Positions 52,271 through 62,135 are shown, counted from the first letter of the stretch. The stretch: DNA of 64,000 nucleotides from Glaciecola sp047250385 (GCF_047250385.1 NZ_JBLBVM010000055.1:1-64000), one strand, 5' to 3'. Translations and numbers: made by a program. The notes: generated from the sequence alone by a model not told the origin.

Positions 52271-54241
52271 GTGCGTAAAATTCTGTGTATTATTTTATTC
52301 ATTCTGCCATCGCTAGCTTTTGCTCAGCAGCTCCCCATTGCCAACTTCGTCAAAGAGGGCGACTATTTAGATATGACTTTGTCACCTGATGGCAAGCATA
52401 TTTCTGCTCGAGTCAGGATTGATGGCAAAGTCAATCTCATATTTTTAGAAACCAGCACCATGAAACCTGTCGGTGGTGTGACTCCAAATGAAAATGATGA
52501 AATTCATTCTGCTGTTTGGATTAGTAATGAGCGTGTCGTTTATCAATTCCAAGAAAGTACCATTTACTTCGATTCTCCACGAGCAACGGGCGAGTTGTTT
52601 GCGATCAATGTCGATGGCAGCAGCAATAAGTTTCTATATGGCTATAGAGCGGAGGAAAGTACCTTAAATACTCGTTTATTAAAAAGAAAACGAACTTACG
52701 CTACGCCTGAAATTATTAGTGTGCTAGAAGATGATGATAGACACATACTTATATTGGAATACCCCTGGTCTACAGACGGTTTCACGTACTTTGATGACCG
52801 AATGAAAGACTCACAAGTCACTAAACTGAATGTTTATTCAGGTAAAAAGATTAAGGTGGAGACTTTGCCGCATGCTGGCGCCACTGCCTTCGCAACACCA
52901 AAAGGTGAAATTAAATTTATGACTTGGAAAGATGATAATGATTTCTATCATTCAGCTTCCCGAGAAAACGAAGAGAGTGAATGGAAGGAACTGCCACTTT
53001 CTGAACAAAGTAGACAAAATTTAGTGATAACTAATATCAATAAAGCAGGTGACAAAGCTTTCGCATGGGGCACCGTTGGCGATAAAGAAATTTATACTTT
53101 GTTTGAATTAGACTTGAAAACCGGAGCATACACGCAATTATTTGAGGGCATGTCTACGGATATCGAAGACATTATTCTTGACCCTGCAACTGGCGCTCCT
53201 GTTGTTGGTATCTCGCATCCGGCTCAAGCCGATTATCACTACACAAAAACACCGAGTAAAACCGCGAATCTGCATAAAGCATTGCTTAGCTCATTTGGTG
53301 GTCAAGTGACTGACTTTGCTAGCATCAGTGAAGATGGTTCGAAAATTTTAGTGCGTATCTATAGTGAAATCAATCCTGGTGAATACTACTTATTTGATGC
53401 AAATACTAAGCAGGCCAAATTTTTGTGGGCGAATCGCTCATGGTTAGATCCAAGACAAATGGCAAGTGCCACCCCGTTTAAATTTGAAACTGAAGATAAT
53501 ATTGAGTTGAATGGTTATGTAACAATGCCAGTCGGCTTAGCAAAAGACCAAAAAGCGCCTTTAGTTGTCATGATACACGGTGGCCCTCAAGCACGAGATT
53601 TTCTGCAATTCAATGGTGAGGTTCAGTTACTCGCAAATCGTGGCTATGCTGTTATGCAAGTAAACTTTCGAGGCAGTGATGGTTATGGCGCCGCATTCAG
53701 GCGTGCCGGCTATTTAGAGTGGGGTGGTAAAATGATAAAAGATATCATTGATGCAACTCATCACGTCACAGCTAACTTCAATGTCGATAGCGAGAGAATG
53801 TGTACCTATGGCGCTAGTTATGGTGGATATGCTGCTCTGATGGCTACTGTTCGTGCTCCTGATTTATACAAATGCACCATTGGTTATGTCGGTATTTATG
53901 ACCTTAATTACGCATATACTGAAAGTTACACAACTCGATTACTTGGTGGTCAAGCTTACCTTGAGAGAGTGCTGGGAACAGATACTGATATCTTGAATGA
54001 GTTTTCACCGGTCAATCATGCAGATAAAATTAAAGCGAAAGTAATGCTTATCCATGGTGAAAAGGACGCTAGAGTACCAGTAATCAACGCTGAAAAAATG
54101 CTCGAAAAACTCGAAGAAGCCGGACACAAGGTGCCTTATTTGAACTTTAGTAAGAGTGGCCATGGTGTTAGAGATCCTGAGGGGCGCCTAGAGCTTTATG
54201 CTGCATTATTGAAGCATTTAGAAGAGAATATAGGCGAGTAA
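52271..54241 (+). CDS. S9 family serine peptidase (prolyl oligopeptidase type), exported
   Basis: 656 aa, GTG start with AGGAAG site. Signal peptide KILCIILFILPSLAFAQQ. The N-terminal beta-propeller-like part (about 25-395) has LSPDGKHISARV repeats. The C-terminal alpha/beta hydrolase part has the nucleophile Ser in YGASYGGYAALMA, the Asp in HGEKDARVPV and the His in SGHGVRDPE. It should cleave peptides in the periplasm. No link to flagella is evident. It is monocistronic, with a repeat-rich trailer. Confidence 0.92.
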   Translation: MRKILCIILFILPSLAFAQQLPIANFVKEGDYLDMTLSPDGKHISARVRIDGKVNLIFLETSTMKPVGGVTPNENDEIHSAVWISNERVVYQFQESTIYFDSPRATGELFAINVDGSSNKFLYGYRAEESTLNTRLLKRKRTYATPEIISVLEDDDRHILILEYPWSTDGFTYFDDRMKDSQVTKLNVYSGKKIKVETLPHAGATAFATPKGEIKFMTWKDDNDFYHSASRENEESEWKELPLSEQSRQNLVITNINKAGDKAFAWGTVGDKEIYTLFELDLKTGAYTQLFEGMSTDIEDIILDPATGAPVVGISHPAQADYHYTKTPSKTANLHKALLSSFGGQVTDFASISEDGSKILVRIYSEINPGEYYLFDANTKQAKFLWANRSWLDPRQMASATPFKFETEDNIELNGYVTMPVGLAKDQKAPLVVMIHGGPQARDFLQFNGEVQLLANRGYAVMQVNFRGSDGYGAAFRRAGYLEWGGKMIKDIIDATHHVTANFNVDSERMCTYGASYGGYAALMATVRAPDLYKCTIGYVGIYDLNYAYTESYTTRLLGGQAYLERVLGTDTDILNEFSPVNHADKIKAKVMLIHGEKDARVPVINAEKMLEKLEEAGHKVPYLNFSKSGHGVRDPEGRLELYAALLKHLEENIGE

Positions 54242-54269
54242 TTACTAATTTAAAACAAGTAGTTTTAGC

Positions 54270-54304
54270 AAAAAGCTAAAAGCTAAAAGCTAAAAGCTAA
54301 AAGC
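54270..54304 (+). repeat. 7-bp tandem repeat (AAAAGCT)n
   Basis: About five near-perfect AAAAGCT units downstream of the S9 peptidase gene; two further AAAAAAGCTTTCGAT units lie at about 54358-54385. Non-coding. Confidence 0.85.
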
Positions 54305-54480
54305 AGAGTGCTTTCGATACAAGCTTTCAAAAAATAGCGTCGACAAATAGCTATCGATAAAAAAGCTTTCGATAAAAAAGCTTTCGGCGAATGCTTGTAA
54401 CTTAGCAGATATTGGCATCGTAGAGGCGCAATTGCATTTAAAGATTGCCCTCTACTTTGTGCCATTTGCGTGATACAAAA

Positions 54481-54610
54481 CCGCTTGATTCACTCCAAGT
54501 CATTACTCTTACAATATGCTTGATATGCATCCGCTTGATTCACGCCAACTGATTATTCATACACCTGGCTTAATACGCATTCGCTTGATTCATGCCAAGT
54601 GATTAACCCC
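54481..54610 (+). repeat. 50-bp imperfect tandem repeat
   Basis: Units start at 54481, 54531 and 54581, each beginning with CGCTTGATTCA. The first two agree at about 39 of 50 positions; the third is partial. The whole region from 54242 to 54756 has no gene on either strand. Confidence 0.75.
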
Positions 54611-54756
54611 ACTTGATTCTTCTTACTACCTACTTGATTCAAGGCGTGATAGTAAGACGCTGATTGGTTTATTACCATGTTAAACTTCTTTACACGGGTC
54701 ATCATCTTCCATACTCTTGAGTCATAAGAAATCATGAAAACCACAGAGGCTTAGCT

Positions 54757-55917
54757 ATGAGAATAAGCATCATACTTGCAGTGTCATTTTTAACTAGCGC
54801 TTGTGTAAGCAATGATTTTCATCACGCGATTGAACGAGAAATTCAAGGTGAGATTACGAAAATACCAACACCACCTCTCATTGAAAAAGACATATTCAAA
54901 CCGATAGGTTTACCGAAAAGTGATATCTTTTCTTTAGAGCCTGAGCAGCGAGAGCAATTTTTAGCGTATTACAATAATATTGAAAACAGCGATGTTAGAC
55001 CTCACAAGCGCGTTGCAAATTTTATTGAAGAATTTAGCCATGGTTTTAGTTATCTAGGAGATACGGTTAATGCAGTTACTGCATTTTCAGATAAGAACGG
55101 AAACTGTCTTTCTTTAGCTATTCTATCCACGGCATTCGCGAAAGAAGCAGGCTTAGGATATCAGTACAACAAAGTGCACAGCGCCCCTATCTATCAAGAG
55201 TACGGTAATGTTCAATTAGTTTCGACCCACGTCAATCTAACTATTTTTGCGCAAACCGAAACGGTGGGTGATTACGTGCTCGGCGGGGCGATAACCATCG
55301 ATTATTTTCGAACAAAAGATTCTTATATTTCAGACGAAGTAACTCCAGACGAGTTACAGGTGATGTATTGGAATAATCTTGCTAGTGAAGCGATAATCGC
55401 TGACGACCTAGATTTGGCCTTTGTGTATACGATAGAAGCAAATAATATAAACCCTCTATACCCAGAGACACTCAATTTACTCGCTATTTTATACAAACGA
55501 AAAGAGCGTGTGGATTTAGCCTACCAAGTTTATGACTTCATGGATAAAAATAGCATAGTGTCGTTTTCTGCAATGGATAATTTTGCCAAGCTTCTTTTTG
55601 AAACCGGTGATTTTAAACGTGCAGCTGAATTGCGCAGTAAAATTCAGCATATCATTGATGACAATCCCTACACTTGGTTAGCACGTGGCATACAGCACTT
55701 TGAAAATGGCGAATACAATATGGCAGAACGCTTTCTGCTTCGCAGTAGCACATATGGTCCATACTTGCATGAGCCTTTATATAATCTAGCGAGATTATAT
55801 GTAAAACAAAATCGCTTCAAAAAAGCGCGAACAGCTCTGATAAAAGCGAAAGAGTTAGCGCACATGCCGGATGATGAAAAACGCTATCAAGCCAAATTAT
55901 TCAGTCTTAATCAATAG
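54757..55917 (+). CDS. Transglutaminase-like TPR lipoprotein
   Basis: 386 aa. Lipoprotein signal peptide (ISIILAVSFLTSAC, Cys near residue 16). The N-terminal half has a transglutaminase-like triad: Cys in DKNGNCLSLAILSTAFAKEAG, His in STHVNLTIF and Asp in AITIDYFRT. The C-terminal half has TPR-type helices (about 215-385: NLLAILYKRKERVDLAYQVYDF, GEYNMAERFLLRSS, YNLARLYVKQNRFKKARTAL). Such proteins are usually periplasmic, on the inner face of the outer membrane. The substrate is unknown, and the downstream DUF5329-like gene may be a partner. Confidence 0.7.
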   Translation: MRISIILAVSFLTSACVSNDFHHAIEREIQGEITKIPTPPLIEKDIFKPIGLPKSDIFSLEPEQREQFLAYYNNIENSDVRPHKRVANFIEEFSHGFSYLGDTVNAVTAFSDKNGNCLSLAILSTAFAKEAGLGYQYNKVHSAPIYQEYGNVQLVSTHVNLTIFAQTETVGDYVLGGAITIDYFRTKDSYISDEVTPDELQVMYWNNLASEAIIADDLDLAFVYTIEANNINPLYPETLNLLAILYKRKERVDLAYQVYDFMDKNSIVSFSAMDNFAKLLFETGDFKRAAELRSKIQHIIDDNPYTWLARGIQHFENGEYNMAERFLLRSSTYGPYLHEPLYNLARLYVKQNRFKKARTALIKAKELAHMPDDEKRYQAKLFSLNQ

Positions 55918-55984
55918 GTTTTTGAGCATGATGCTGATGCAATTAGTGTGAACCAACGTGATAGATTTGAGGGAAGGAAACGAA

Positions 55985-56461
55985 GTGTCAGGTTTTACAG
56001 TTTTTAAAAGATTCAATTTTACTAAGGGTTTTGCTCATCCATCAAGAGCTAAGTTCCCAAGACTGCTAGTGCTATTTTGCTTCATTGCAACGCAAATATT
56101 ATTCTCAGTACATGCTCAGAATCTCGATCGTCCGTTAGAAGGCAATGATCAAGCTCTTCATAACAAAGTTAGCATGCAAAGCGAAATTGCTCATTTGTTG
56201 AATTTTGTGAAGAATACAAAGTGTGAATATGAGCGGAACGGCAAAAAGCATAATGGCAAGGACGCGGCTAAACACATCAAGAAAAAATACGATTATTACC
56301 AAGATGATATAGACTCAACAGAGAAGTTTATTGAATTATCGGCAAGTAAAAGTTCGATGTCGGGCAAAGCTTACAAAATTTACTGCCCAGATAAACCGGT
56401 GCTTAATAGTCAAGAATGGTTAATAAGTGAATTGGCAAACTTTCGTGAAAAACACGGTTAA
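55985..56461 (+). CDS. Exported DUF5329-like protein
   Basis: 158 aa from a GTG at 55985 that has a GGAAGGA site; an in-frame GTG nine codons upstream has no site. The hydrophobic segment (RLLVLFCFIATQILFSVHAQ) is a signal peptide. The mature part has FVKNTKCEYERNGKKHNGKD, then KKYDYYQDDIDSTEKFIE and SASKSSMSGKAYKIYC, with two Cys, a pattern I associate with DUF5329. Function unknown. It lies 67 bp after the TPR lipoprotein gene. Confidence 0.65.
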   Translation: MSGFTVFKRFNFTKGFAHPSRAKFPRLLVLFCFIATQILFSVHAQNLDRPLEGNDQALHNKVSMQSEIAHLLNFVKNTKCEYERNGKKHNGKDAAKHIKKKYDYYQDDIDSTEKFIELSASKSSMSGKAYKIYCPDKPVLNSQEWLISELANFREKHG

Positions 56462-56621
56462 ACGCGCATTGATAAGTCGTAATGCTGACTAAATCAAACA
56501 TAGATGTAATATTCCAAGTCAAAAACAGCAAAACAACTTAAATTAATTAAATTTTAAAGTTAATTTAAACAATGGCTTAGACTTGCTTTCTGTTTTATCC
56601 AAAAATAAATTAAAAAAAAGC

Positions 56622-56648
56622 TAAAGATTGCTAATGAGTGGCCGATAA
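56622..56648 (+). promoter_or_regulatory. Sigma-28 promoter of the flagellin-like gene
   Basis: TAAAGATT, 11 bp, GCCGATAA: near-perfect FliA site, 96 bp upstream of the start. It shows that this fifth flagellin is a late flagellar gene. Confidence 0.9.
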
Positions 56649-56744
56649 CCTGATGTGGAGTGCTGTATTTTAGTTTTGTAGCCTGTTTTTAAAGGCAATT
56701 CTCACAAAACCAAGTACACTTAATGAGCACCAGAGGAGGTAGTG

Positions 56745-57545
56745 ATGATTAAATTTGAAAGCGGTAATACGGGCAATTTACTGCAACAAATTCAACAAAA
56801 ACAATCGAGTTTGTTGGAAAAGTTAGCTTCAGGTAAAGAAGTCAATAGTGCTGCCGATGGCCCTGCGGCTCAGTTAATTATTGATCGATTAACATCGCAA
56901 ACTGAAGGTAGTCGACAAGCAATCTCAAATGCTTACGATGGCATTTCTTTAGCTCAAGTCGCAGAATCCGGTTTGGCTAATATTACTGATGACGCCAATC
57001 GTATTAGAGAACTCACGGTGCAAGCCGGTAATGGTTCACTTAATGACGCAGACCGTCAGGCATTACAAAGCGAGATTAGTGCCTTACAAGAGAATATTAG
57101 TCTTACGGTTGAACAAACTAACTTTGCGGGCAAGCCATTACTTTCTGGCGGGCAGGATATCAGCTTTCTGGTAGGTAGTTCATCGGGCAGTAATATTGAT
57201 GTTGAAAATAATAATGTCACGGACTCGATTAGCGATTTATTAAGCATTGATATTACGAATGAAGAATCAAGAGAAGCAGCGCTAGAAATAGCGGATACGT
57301 CGCTTGAAACGATTGGTGGATACCGCGGCGATTTAGGGGCGGTTCAAAATCAATTTGCTTCAGCGGCACGCGTATTGTCTGAATCTGATATCAATACACA
57401 ATCGGCCAGAAGCCGAATTCAGGATCTTGATTTTGCTCAGGCGACTAGCGAGTTGGCAGCATCTCAAGTGCAAGGTCAAGCATCATTAACATTGCAAGCC
57501 CAAGCGAATCAGCAACAAGGACAAGTTCTAGCATTGCTCGGATAA
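56745..57545 (+). CDS. Fifth, divergent flagellin
   Basis: 266 aa from the ATG at 56745 (GGAGG 5 bp upstream); a GTG three bases earlier is too close to the site. The N-terminal half has KLASGKEVNSAADGPAAQLI and NAYDGISLAQVAESGLANIT; the C-terminal half has SARSRIQDLDFAQATSELAASQ but ends ANQQQGQVLALLG. It lacks the SLFVNTN start and the ANQRPQAAL tail of the other four, so it may be a minor or specialised subunit. It stands alone next to flrA, with its own promoter and terminator. Confidence 0.88.
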   Translation: MIKFESGNTGNLLQQIQQKQSSLLEKLASGKEVNSAADGPAAQLIIDRLTSQTEGSRQAISNAYDGISLAQVAESGLANITDDANRIRELTVQAGNGSLNDADRQALQSEISALQENISLTVEQTNFAGKPLLSGGQDISFLVGSSSGSNIDVENNNVTDSISDLLSIDITNEESREAALEIADTSLETIGGYRGDLGAVQNQFASAARVLSESDINTQSARSRIQDLDFAQATSELAASQVQGQASLTLQAQANQQQGQVLALLG

Positions 57546-57584
57546 GTCGGTTTTAGTCATTTGACTATTGTTCTGTCACAAAAA

Positions 57585-57605
57585 AGCGGCTAAGCCGCTT
57601 TTTTT
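57585..57605 (+). terminator. Terminator of the fifth flagellin
   Basis: Stem AGCGGC-TAA-GCCGCT followed by a T run, preceded by A's. Confidence 0.9.
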
Positions 57606-57713
57606 AATGGCTTTCCTTTAGTTATCAGATACCATGTATAAAAAATAGTAGAAATTTATTATCATTCTACAGTTTAATGTACCTATTAAGAAAGAGACTC
57701 AACTGAGGTAGCG

Positions 57714-59147
57714 ATGAAGGAAATTCTGATTATCAGCGACAATGAAGTTCGTAAAAATAATCTGAATGTAATACTGACTTTTATGGGTGAGGCTTGTAGC
57801 CATTGCGATTATAGTCACTGCATTAAGACTATTGAATTAAAAAACGACTTGGTGGCGATCCTTATCGACGGCGAAATTCCTGAGTTGGCTGAAGACGTTA
57901 TTGAAAAATTTCCTTCCATTCCATTTGTTAACATTGGCTTTCAATTAAGCAGTGAGCACAACTACAAGAATATGATGGGCTCATTATTCGAACCCATAAC
58001 TCAGCCAGCGATGACTGACTTGCTCAATAAGTGTCAAGATTTTCAACGCTTAAATACTCCTTCACTCAGTGCGAATTCAGGTAAGACCCGTTTATTCCGA
58101 AGCCTAGTTGGTAATAGTAACGGAATCAAAGAGGTGCGCTCTTTGATTGAACAAGTTGCACCAACTGAAGCGAATGTGCTTATTTTAGGTGAGTCAGGCA
58201 CGGGTAAAGAAGTTATCGCACGTAATATCCATTACATGTCTAAAAGACAAAAGGGTCCATTCATCCCAGTGAACTGTGGTGCCATTCCCGGGGAATTATT
58301 AGAAAGTGAGTTGTTCGGACATGAGAAGGGCGCTTTTACAGGGGCTATTGGCTCACGTAAAGGCAGATTCGAACTGGCCGAAGGCGGTACGCTGTTTTTA
58401 GATGAAATCGGCGATATGCCGCTACAAATGCAAGTGAAGTTGCTACGAGTTCTACAAGAACGGATTTTTGAAAGAGTCGGCGGCACGAAAACGCTTAATT
58501 GTGACGTGCGAATTGTCGCAGCAACTCATAGAAATTTAGAAGATATGATAGGCGAAGGGCAGTTTAGAGAAGACCTTTACTATCGTATCAACGTCTTCCC
58601 GATTGAAAGCCCAGCTTTGCGCGAACGTGCTGCAGATATCCCACTGTTGCTACAAGAACTCGCTCATCGATTAGAAAATAATAATGAAGATATTGTTAAA
58701 TTTAACGATGATGCCATGCGCTCTTTAATGTCGCATGCCTGGCCTGGTAATGTTCGAGAGTTATCAAACTTGGTTGAACGATTGGCTATTCTTTATCCCA
58801 AAAAATTAGTTGGGCTAAATGAGCTACCGGTTAAATATCAATATGGCGATACACCTGCGCCAGTGAGTTCACTTTCTGAAGAGCAACAGGAACGTGAAGC
58901 CCTCAACGAATTGTTTATCACTCAAGTTGAAGATGCCGCTGAAACAACTCAGGTAGGTGTATTAAGCACTGCTTTGCCGTCCGATGGCGTTAACTTGAAA
59001 GAATATTTATCTGACCTCGAAATTAACCTTATTTCACAAGCCTTAGATCAGCAAGATTGGGTGGTTGCAAGGGCCGCCGATCAGCTAGGAATGCGCAGAA
59101 CAACCTTGGTTGAAAAAATGCGTAAATATGAAATAAGCCGTCAATAA
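57714..59147 (+). CDS. flrA: Flagellar master regulator FlrA (FleQ-type)
   Basis: 477 aa. The N-terminal FleQ-type receiver-like domain (about 1-120) lacks a normal phospho-acceptor pocket. The AAA+ sigma-54 interaction domain (about 140-375) has Walker A GESGTGKE, GAFTGA (sigma-54 contact) and FLDEIGDMP (Walker B). The C-terminal Fis-type helix-turn-helix (about 430-475) has ARAADQLGMRRTTLVEKMRK. It activates early sigma-54 flagellar promoters, including flrBC, and in relatives responds to c-di-GMP. Confidence 0.95.
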   Translation: MKEILIISDNEVRKNNLNVILTFMGEACSHCDYSHCIKTIELKNDLVAILIDGEIPELAEDVIEKFPSIPFVNIGFQLSSEHNYKNMMGSLFEPITQPAMTDLLNKCQDFQRLNTPSLSANSGKTRLFRSLVGNSNGIKEVRSLIEQVAPTEANVLILGESGTGKEVIARNIHYMSKRQKGPFIPVNCGAIPGELLESELFGHEKGAFTGAIGSRKGRFELAEGGTLFLDEIGDMPLQMQVKLLRVLQERIFERVGGTKTLNCDVRIVAATHRNLEDMIGEGQFREDLYYRINVFPIESPALRERAADIPLLLQELAHRLENNNEDIVKFNDDAMRSLMSHAWPGNVRELSNLVERLAILYPKKLVGLNELPVKYQYGDTPAPVSSLSEEQQEREALNELFITQVEDAAETTQVGVLSTALPSDGVNLKEYLSDLEINLISQALDQQDWVVARAADQLGMRRTTLVEKMRKYEISRQ

Positions 59148-59238
59148 GTCTACGGAGTTGAGCGCCTAAGTCATTTTATTGACAGTGATCTAGGTGCTTT
59201 AAATATCTAAAAAGTCATAAAAATCATATAGATATTTT

Positions 59239-59253
59239 TGGCATGGCTCATGC
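59239..59253 (+). promoter_or_regulatory. Sigma-54 promoter of flrB-flrC
   Basis: TGGCATGGCTCATGC: -24 GG and -12 GC in correct spacing, with ATGC for TTGC. It lies 42 bp upstream of flrB. Confidence 0.75.
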
Positions 59254-59294
59254 ATTACCTCAGTACACCCAGTAGTTGAGGTAGTCAGAGGATT

Positions 59295-60527
59295 ATGTCG
59301 CAATTAAACAACAACTTTTTCGTTATTGAGTCACAAAACCAGTTTTCATTTGGTTCACAACATAATGCTGTTTATCAAGCTAACAGTCTGGAAAAACCAG
59401 TTTCTGTTATACAGCTTGGCAACGCAGCCTTTGCACAACCAAAGTTGGTCGAAGCTGAGGACTCGGTTGAAGAGCTTCATAACAAAGCCGAAAGACTCAA
59501 TCACTTACTTGAAGTTATGCCCGCTGGCGTGATTGTGCTTGACCAAAAAGGTCGTATTAAACAGGCCAATCAACAAGCCGTTGAACTTCTTGGGGAACCA
59601 TTAGAGAAAGAATTATGGCGTGAAATTATATTGCGCTCATTCAAACCTCAAGCCGATGACGGGCATGAAGTTTCCTTACGCGATGGTCGCAAAGTTAAAA
59701 TTTCTATTTCGCCTTTAGTGGAAGAGAAAGGTCAACTCATAGTTCTCACTGACTTAACAGAAACGCGCGAGCTACAAAGCAGAATAAGTCATCTGCAGCG
59801 TTTATCCTCGCTAGGTAAAATGGTTGCATCACTAGCTCATCAAGTAAGAACACCGCTTTCTTCAGCAATGCTCTACGCGGCAAACTTGCGCTCATTGAAT
59901 TTAAAAAATGAAACGGCAGACCGCTTCACTACGAATCTTCAAAATCGACTTAAAGACTTGGAAAGCCAAGTGAATGATATGTTGTTGTTTGCAAAAAGCG
60001 GTGAGCAACAAATTGTTGCGCCACTTACGGTGTCCCAAGTTCTTAATAGCAGTACAGAAGCTGTTGATGCTCTGCTTGAGACAAAATCAATTACATTAAA
60101 ACGCGGCATAATGTCATCACAGCATCAATTAATGGGAAATGAAACGGCATTAACGGGGGCTATCAGTAACCTTTTGCATAATGCTATCGAAGTTTCAAAC
60201 GAAGGCGACGTCATAGAGTTATCCACCGATATGATTGAACACAATGGTGTGTCCTTTATTAGCATACAAATTAAAGATAGGGGTTGTGGTTTAACAGAAG
60301 AGCAAATAGACAACATGTTTGAACCTTTCTTTACCACAAAAACTCAAGGTACCGGTTTAGGCTTAGCGGTAGTTAAGTCAGTAGCCAAGTCTCATCAAGG
60401 TTTCGTTAAAGCAACGAACAACACTGATGGTGCAGGCGCTTGCTTCACTTTGCTGCTGCCAAGCACTGAAACTAAAAACAATTTTCAAACATACTCAAAA
60501 GATGTAGACCAAGGGGTAGCAATATGA
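59295..60527 (+). CDS. flrB: Flagellar sensor kinase FlrB
   Basis: 410 aa, no membrane segment, so cytoplasmic. PAS domain at about 65-155 (NHLLEVMPAGVIVLDQKGRI); the His box is in KMVASLAHQVRTPLSSAMLY near 185; ATPase motifs are HNAIEVSNEGD (N box), KDRGCGL (G1) and GTGLGLAVVKS (G2). It phosphorylates FlrC to switch on middle flagellar genes. It overlaps flrC by 4 bp. Confidence 0.94.
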   Translation: MSQLNNNFFVIESQNQFSFGSQHNAVYQANSLEKPVSVIQLGNAAFAQPKLVEAEDSVEELHNKAERLNHLLEVMPAGVIVLDQKGRIKQANQQAVELLGEPLEKELWREIILRSFKPQADDGHEVSLRDGRKVKISISPLVEEKGQLIVLTDLTETRELQSRISHLQRLSSLGKMVASLAHQVRTPLSSAMLYAANLRSLNLKNETADRFTTNLQNRLKDLESQVNDMLLFAKSGEQQIVAPLTVSQVLNSSTEAVDALLETKSITLKRGIMSSQHQLMGNETALTGAISNLLHNAIEVSNEGDVIELSTDMIEHNGVSFISIQIKDRGCGLTEEQIDNMFEPFFTTKTQGTGLGLAVVKSVAKSHQGFVKATNNTDGAGACFTLLLPSTETKNNFQTYSKDVDQGVAI

Positions 60528-61915
60528 GTAAAACCAAAATACTAATAGTTGAAGACGATCATGGGCTAAGAGAAGCTTTAGTCGACACCCTACTATTGGG
60601 TGGTTATCAAGTCACTCCAGTCGATAGTGCGGAAAATGCCATGCTGAAACTCGCTGACAACAATCAATTCGATTTAGTAGTCAGTGATATTCAAATGGGC
60701 GCAATGAGCGGGCTTTCGCTTTTGAAAAGTATAAAAGCTAAATATCCTAAGTTACCCGTATTGCTTATGACAGCATTTGCCAATATTGATGACGCCATAC
60801 AAGCCATGCGAGATGGGGCAACGGACTATTTATCTAAGCCTTTCGCTCCTGAAGTTTTATTAAACTTAGTAGGGCGCTACGCACCTGCACAAAAAGTAGA
60901 GTCTAAAACGCCTATTGTGGCTGATCCTTCAAGTATTCGAATGCTGGAGCTTGCTAGAAAGGTCGCTAAATCAGAAGCAACGGTTATGGTCCTAGGACCA
61001 AGTGGTTCGGGTAAGGAAGTATTGTCGCGCTATATCCACGATCAAAGTTCACGCAGTCAATCTACGTTTGTCGCGATCAATTGCGCAGCAATACCAGAGA
61101 ATATGTTAGAAGCGACACTTTTCGGATATGAGAAAGGTGCTTTTACTGGTGCTGTTCAAGCATGCCCGGGTAAGTTTGAACAAGCTCAAGGCGGCACTTT
61201 GTTGCTTGATGAAATCACCGAAATGGATTTAGCGCTACAAGCTAAATTGCTCCGTGTTTTACAAGAGCGTGAAGTAGAAAGGTTAGGTGGCCGCAAAACT
61301 ATTTCTTTAAATGTAAGAGTCATCGCGACTAGCAACAGAGATCTAAAGTTGGCTGTTGATGAGGGTAAATTCCGCGAAGATTTATATTACAGATTGAATG
61401 TTTTTCCAATTACCTGGCAATCACTCTCGCAGCGAATTGGCGACATTATTCCTTTGGCTAAACACATGGTTCAGCGTCATGCGACGGCACAGGGTATTTC
61501 TGTTCCCAATATTACGATGGCTGCTCAGCACAAGCTAATGCAACACACATGGCCTGGGAATGTGAGAGAGCTTGAAAACGTTATTCAACGCGCTTTGATT
61601 TTAAGTGATAACGGTGAAATTGATAACGACGACTTGATGATTGAAGCGGCGCATAATGTGGAAAGAACAACGTCGACAATGTTTGCAACTTCATCCCCTG
61701 ATATGTCAAATGATACTCGAGAAACAGAAGAAAGTGTCGATAACAATTTATTAGGATCGGAACTTCGATTCCAAGAACATCAGATTATTTTGGATGCCCT
61801 ACAAGCCTATAATGGCAAGCGAAAAGATGTTGCTGAAAAACTTGGAATAAGCCCAAGAACCTTGCGGTACAAACTTGCCCGCATGCGTGAATCGGGAATT
61901 GAAGTACCTAACTAA
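60524..61915 (+). CDS. flrC: Flagellar response regulator FlrC
   Basis: 463 aa. Receiver domain (about 1-120) with acidic pocket VEDDHG and phospho-acceptor Asp in VVSDIQMGAMSG. AAA+ domain (about 140-375) with GPSGSGKE, GAFTGA and LLDEITEMD. The C-terminal Fis-type helix-turn-helix has RKDVAEKLGISPRTLRYKL. It should activate the sigma-54 promoters found here upstream of flgB, flgF and fliE. It is followed by a strong terminator. Confidence 0.95.
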   Translation: MSKTKILIVEDDHGLREALVDTLLLGGYQVTPVDSAENAMLKLADNNQFDLVVSDIQMGAMSGLSLLKSIKAKYPKLPVLLMTAFANIDDAIQAMRDGATDYLSKPFAPEVLLNLVGRYAPAQKVESKTPIVADPSSIRMLELARKVAKSEATVMVLGPSGSGKEVLSRYIHDQSSRSQSTFVAINCAAIPENMLEATLFGYEKGAFTGAVQACPGKFEQAQGGTLLLDEITEMDLALQAKLLRVLQEREVERLGGRKTISLNVRVIATSNRDLKLAVDEGKFREDLYYRLNVFPITWQSLSQRIGDIIPLAKHMVQRHATAQGISVPNITMAAQHKLMQHTWPGNVRELENVIQRALILSDNGEIDNDDLMIEAAHNVERTTSTMFATSSPDMSNDTRETEESVDNNLLGSELRFQEHQIILDALQAYNGKRKDVAEKLGISPRTLRYKLARMRESGIEVPN

Positions 61916-61973
61916 ACCGGTTTCCCAATATGCTTATTTGTAAGCAGTCCTGACAGGATGTCAATCCCTACTT

Positions 61974-62000
61974 GCCGCTAACCTTTAGCGGCATTTTTTT
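61974..62000 (+). terminator. Terminator of flrB-flrC
   Basis: Stem GCCGCTAA/TTAGCGGC (61974-61992) followed by a T run. Confidence 0.9.
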
Positions 62001-62064
62001 GTCACCTCAAAAGTTACATTTCTCCTTCCTACTTAACTTGTTGAATTTATTGGTTTAAATAAAT

Positions 62065-62079
62065 TGGCACTGTAATTGC
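62065..62079 (+). promoter_or_regulatory. Sigma-54 promoter of fliE-fliF
   Basis: TGGCACTGTAATTGC: textbook -24/-12 element, 57 bp upstream of the fliE start. Confidence 0.9.
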
Positions 62080-62135
62080 AAAATCAAATGCAATCGTCGC
62101 AATATATACAAATTAATGACACTAGGGGTTGTGTG

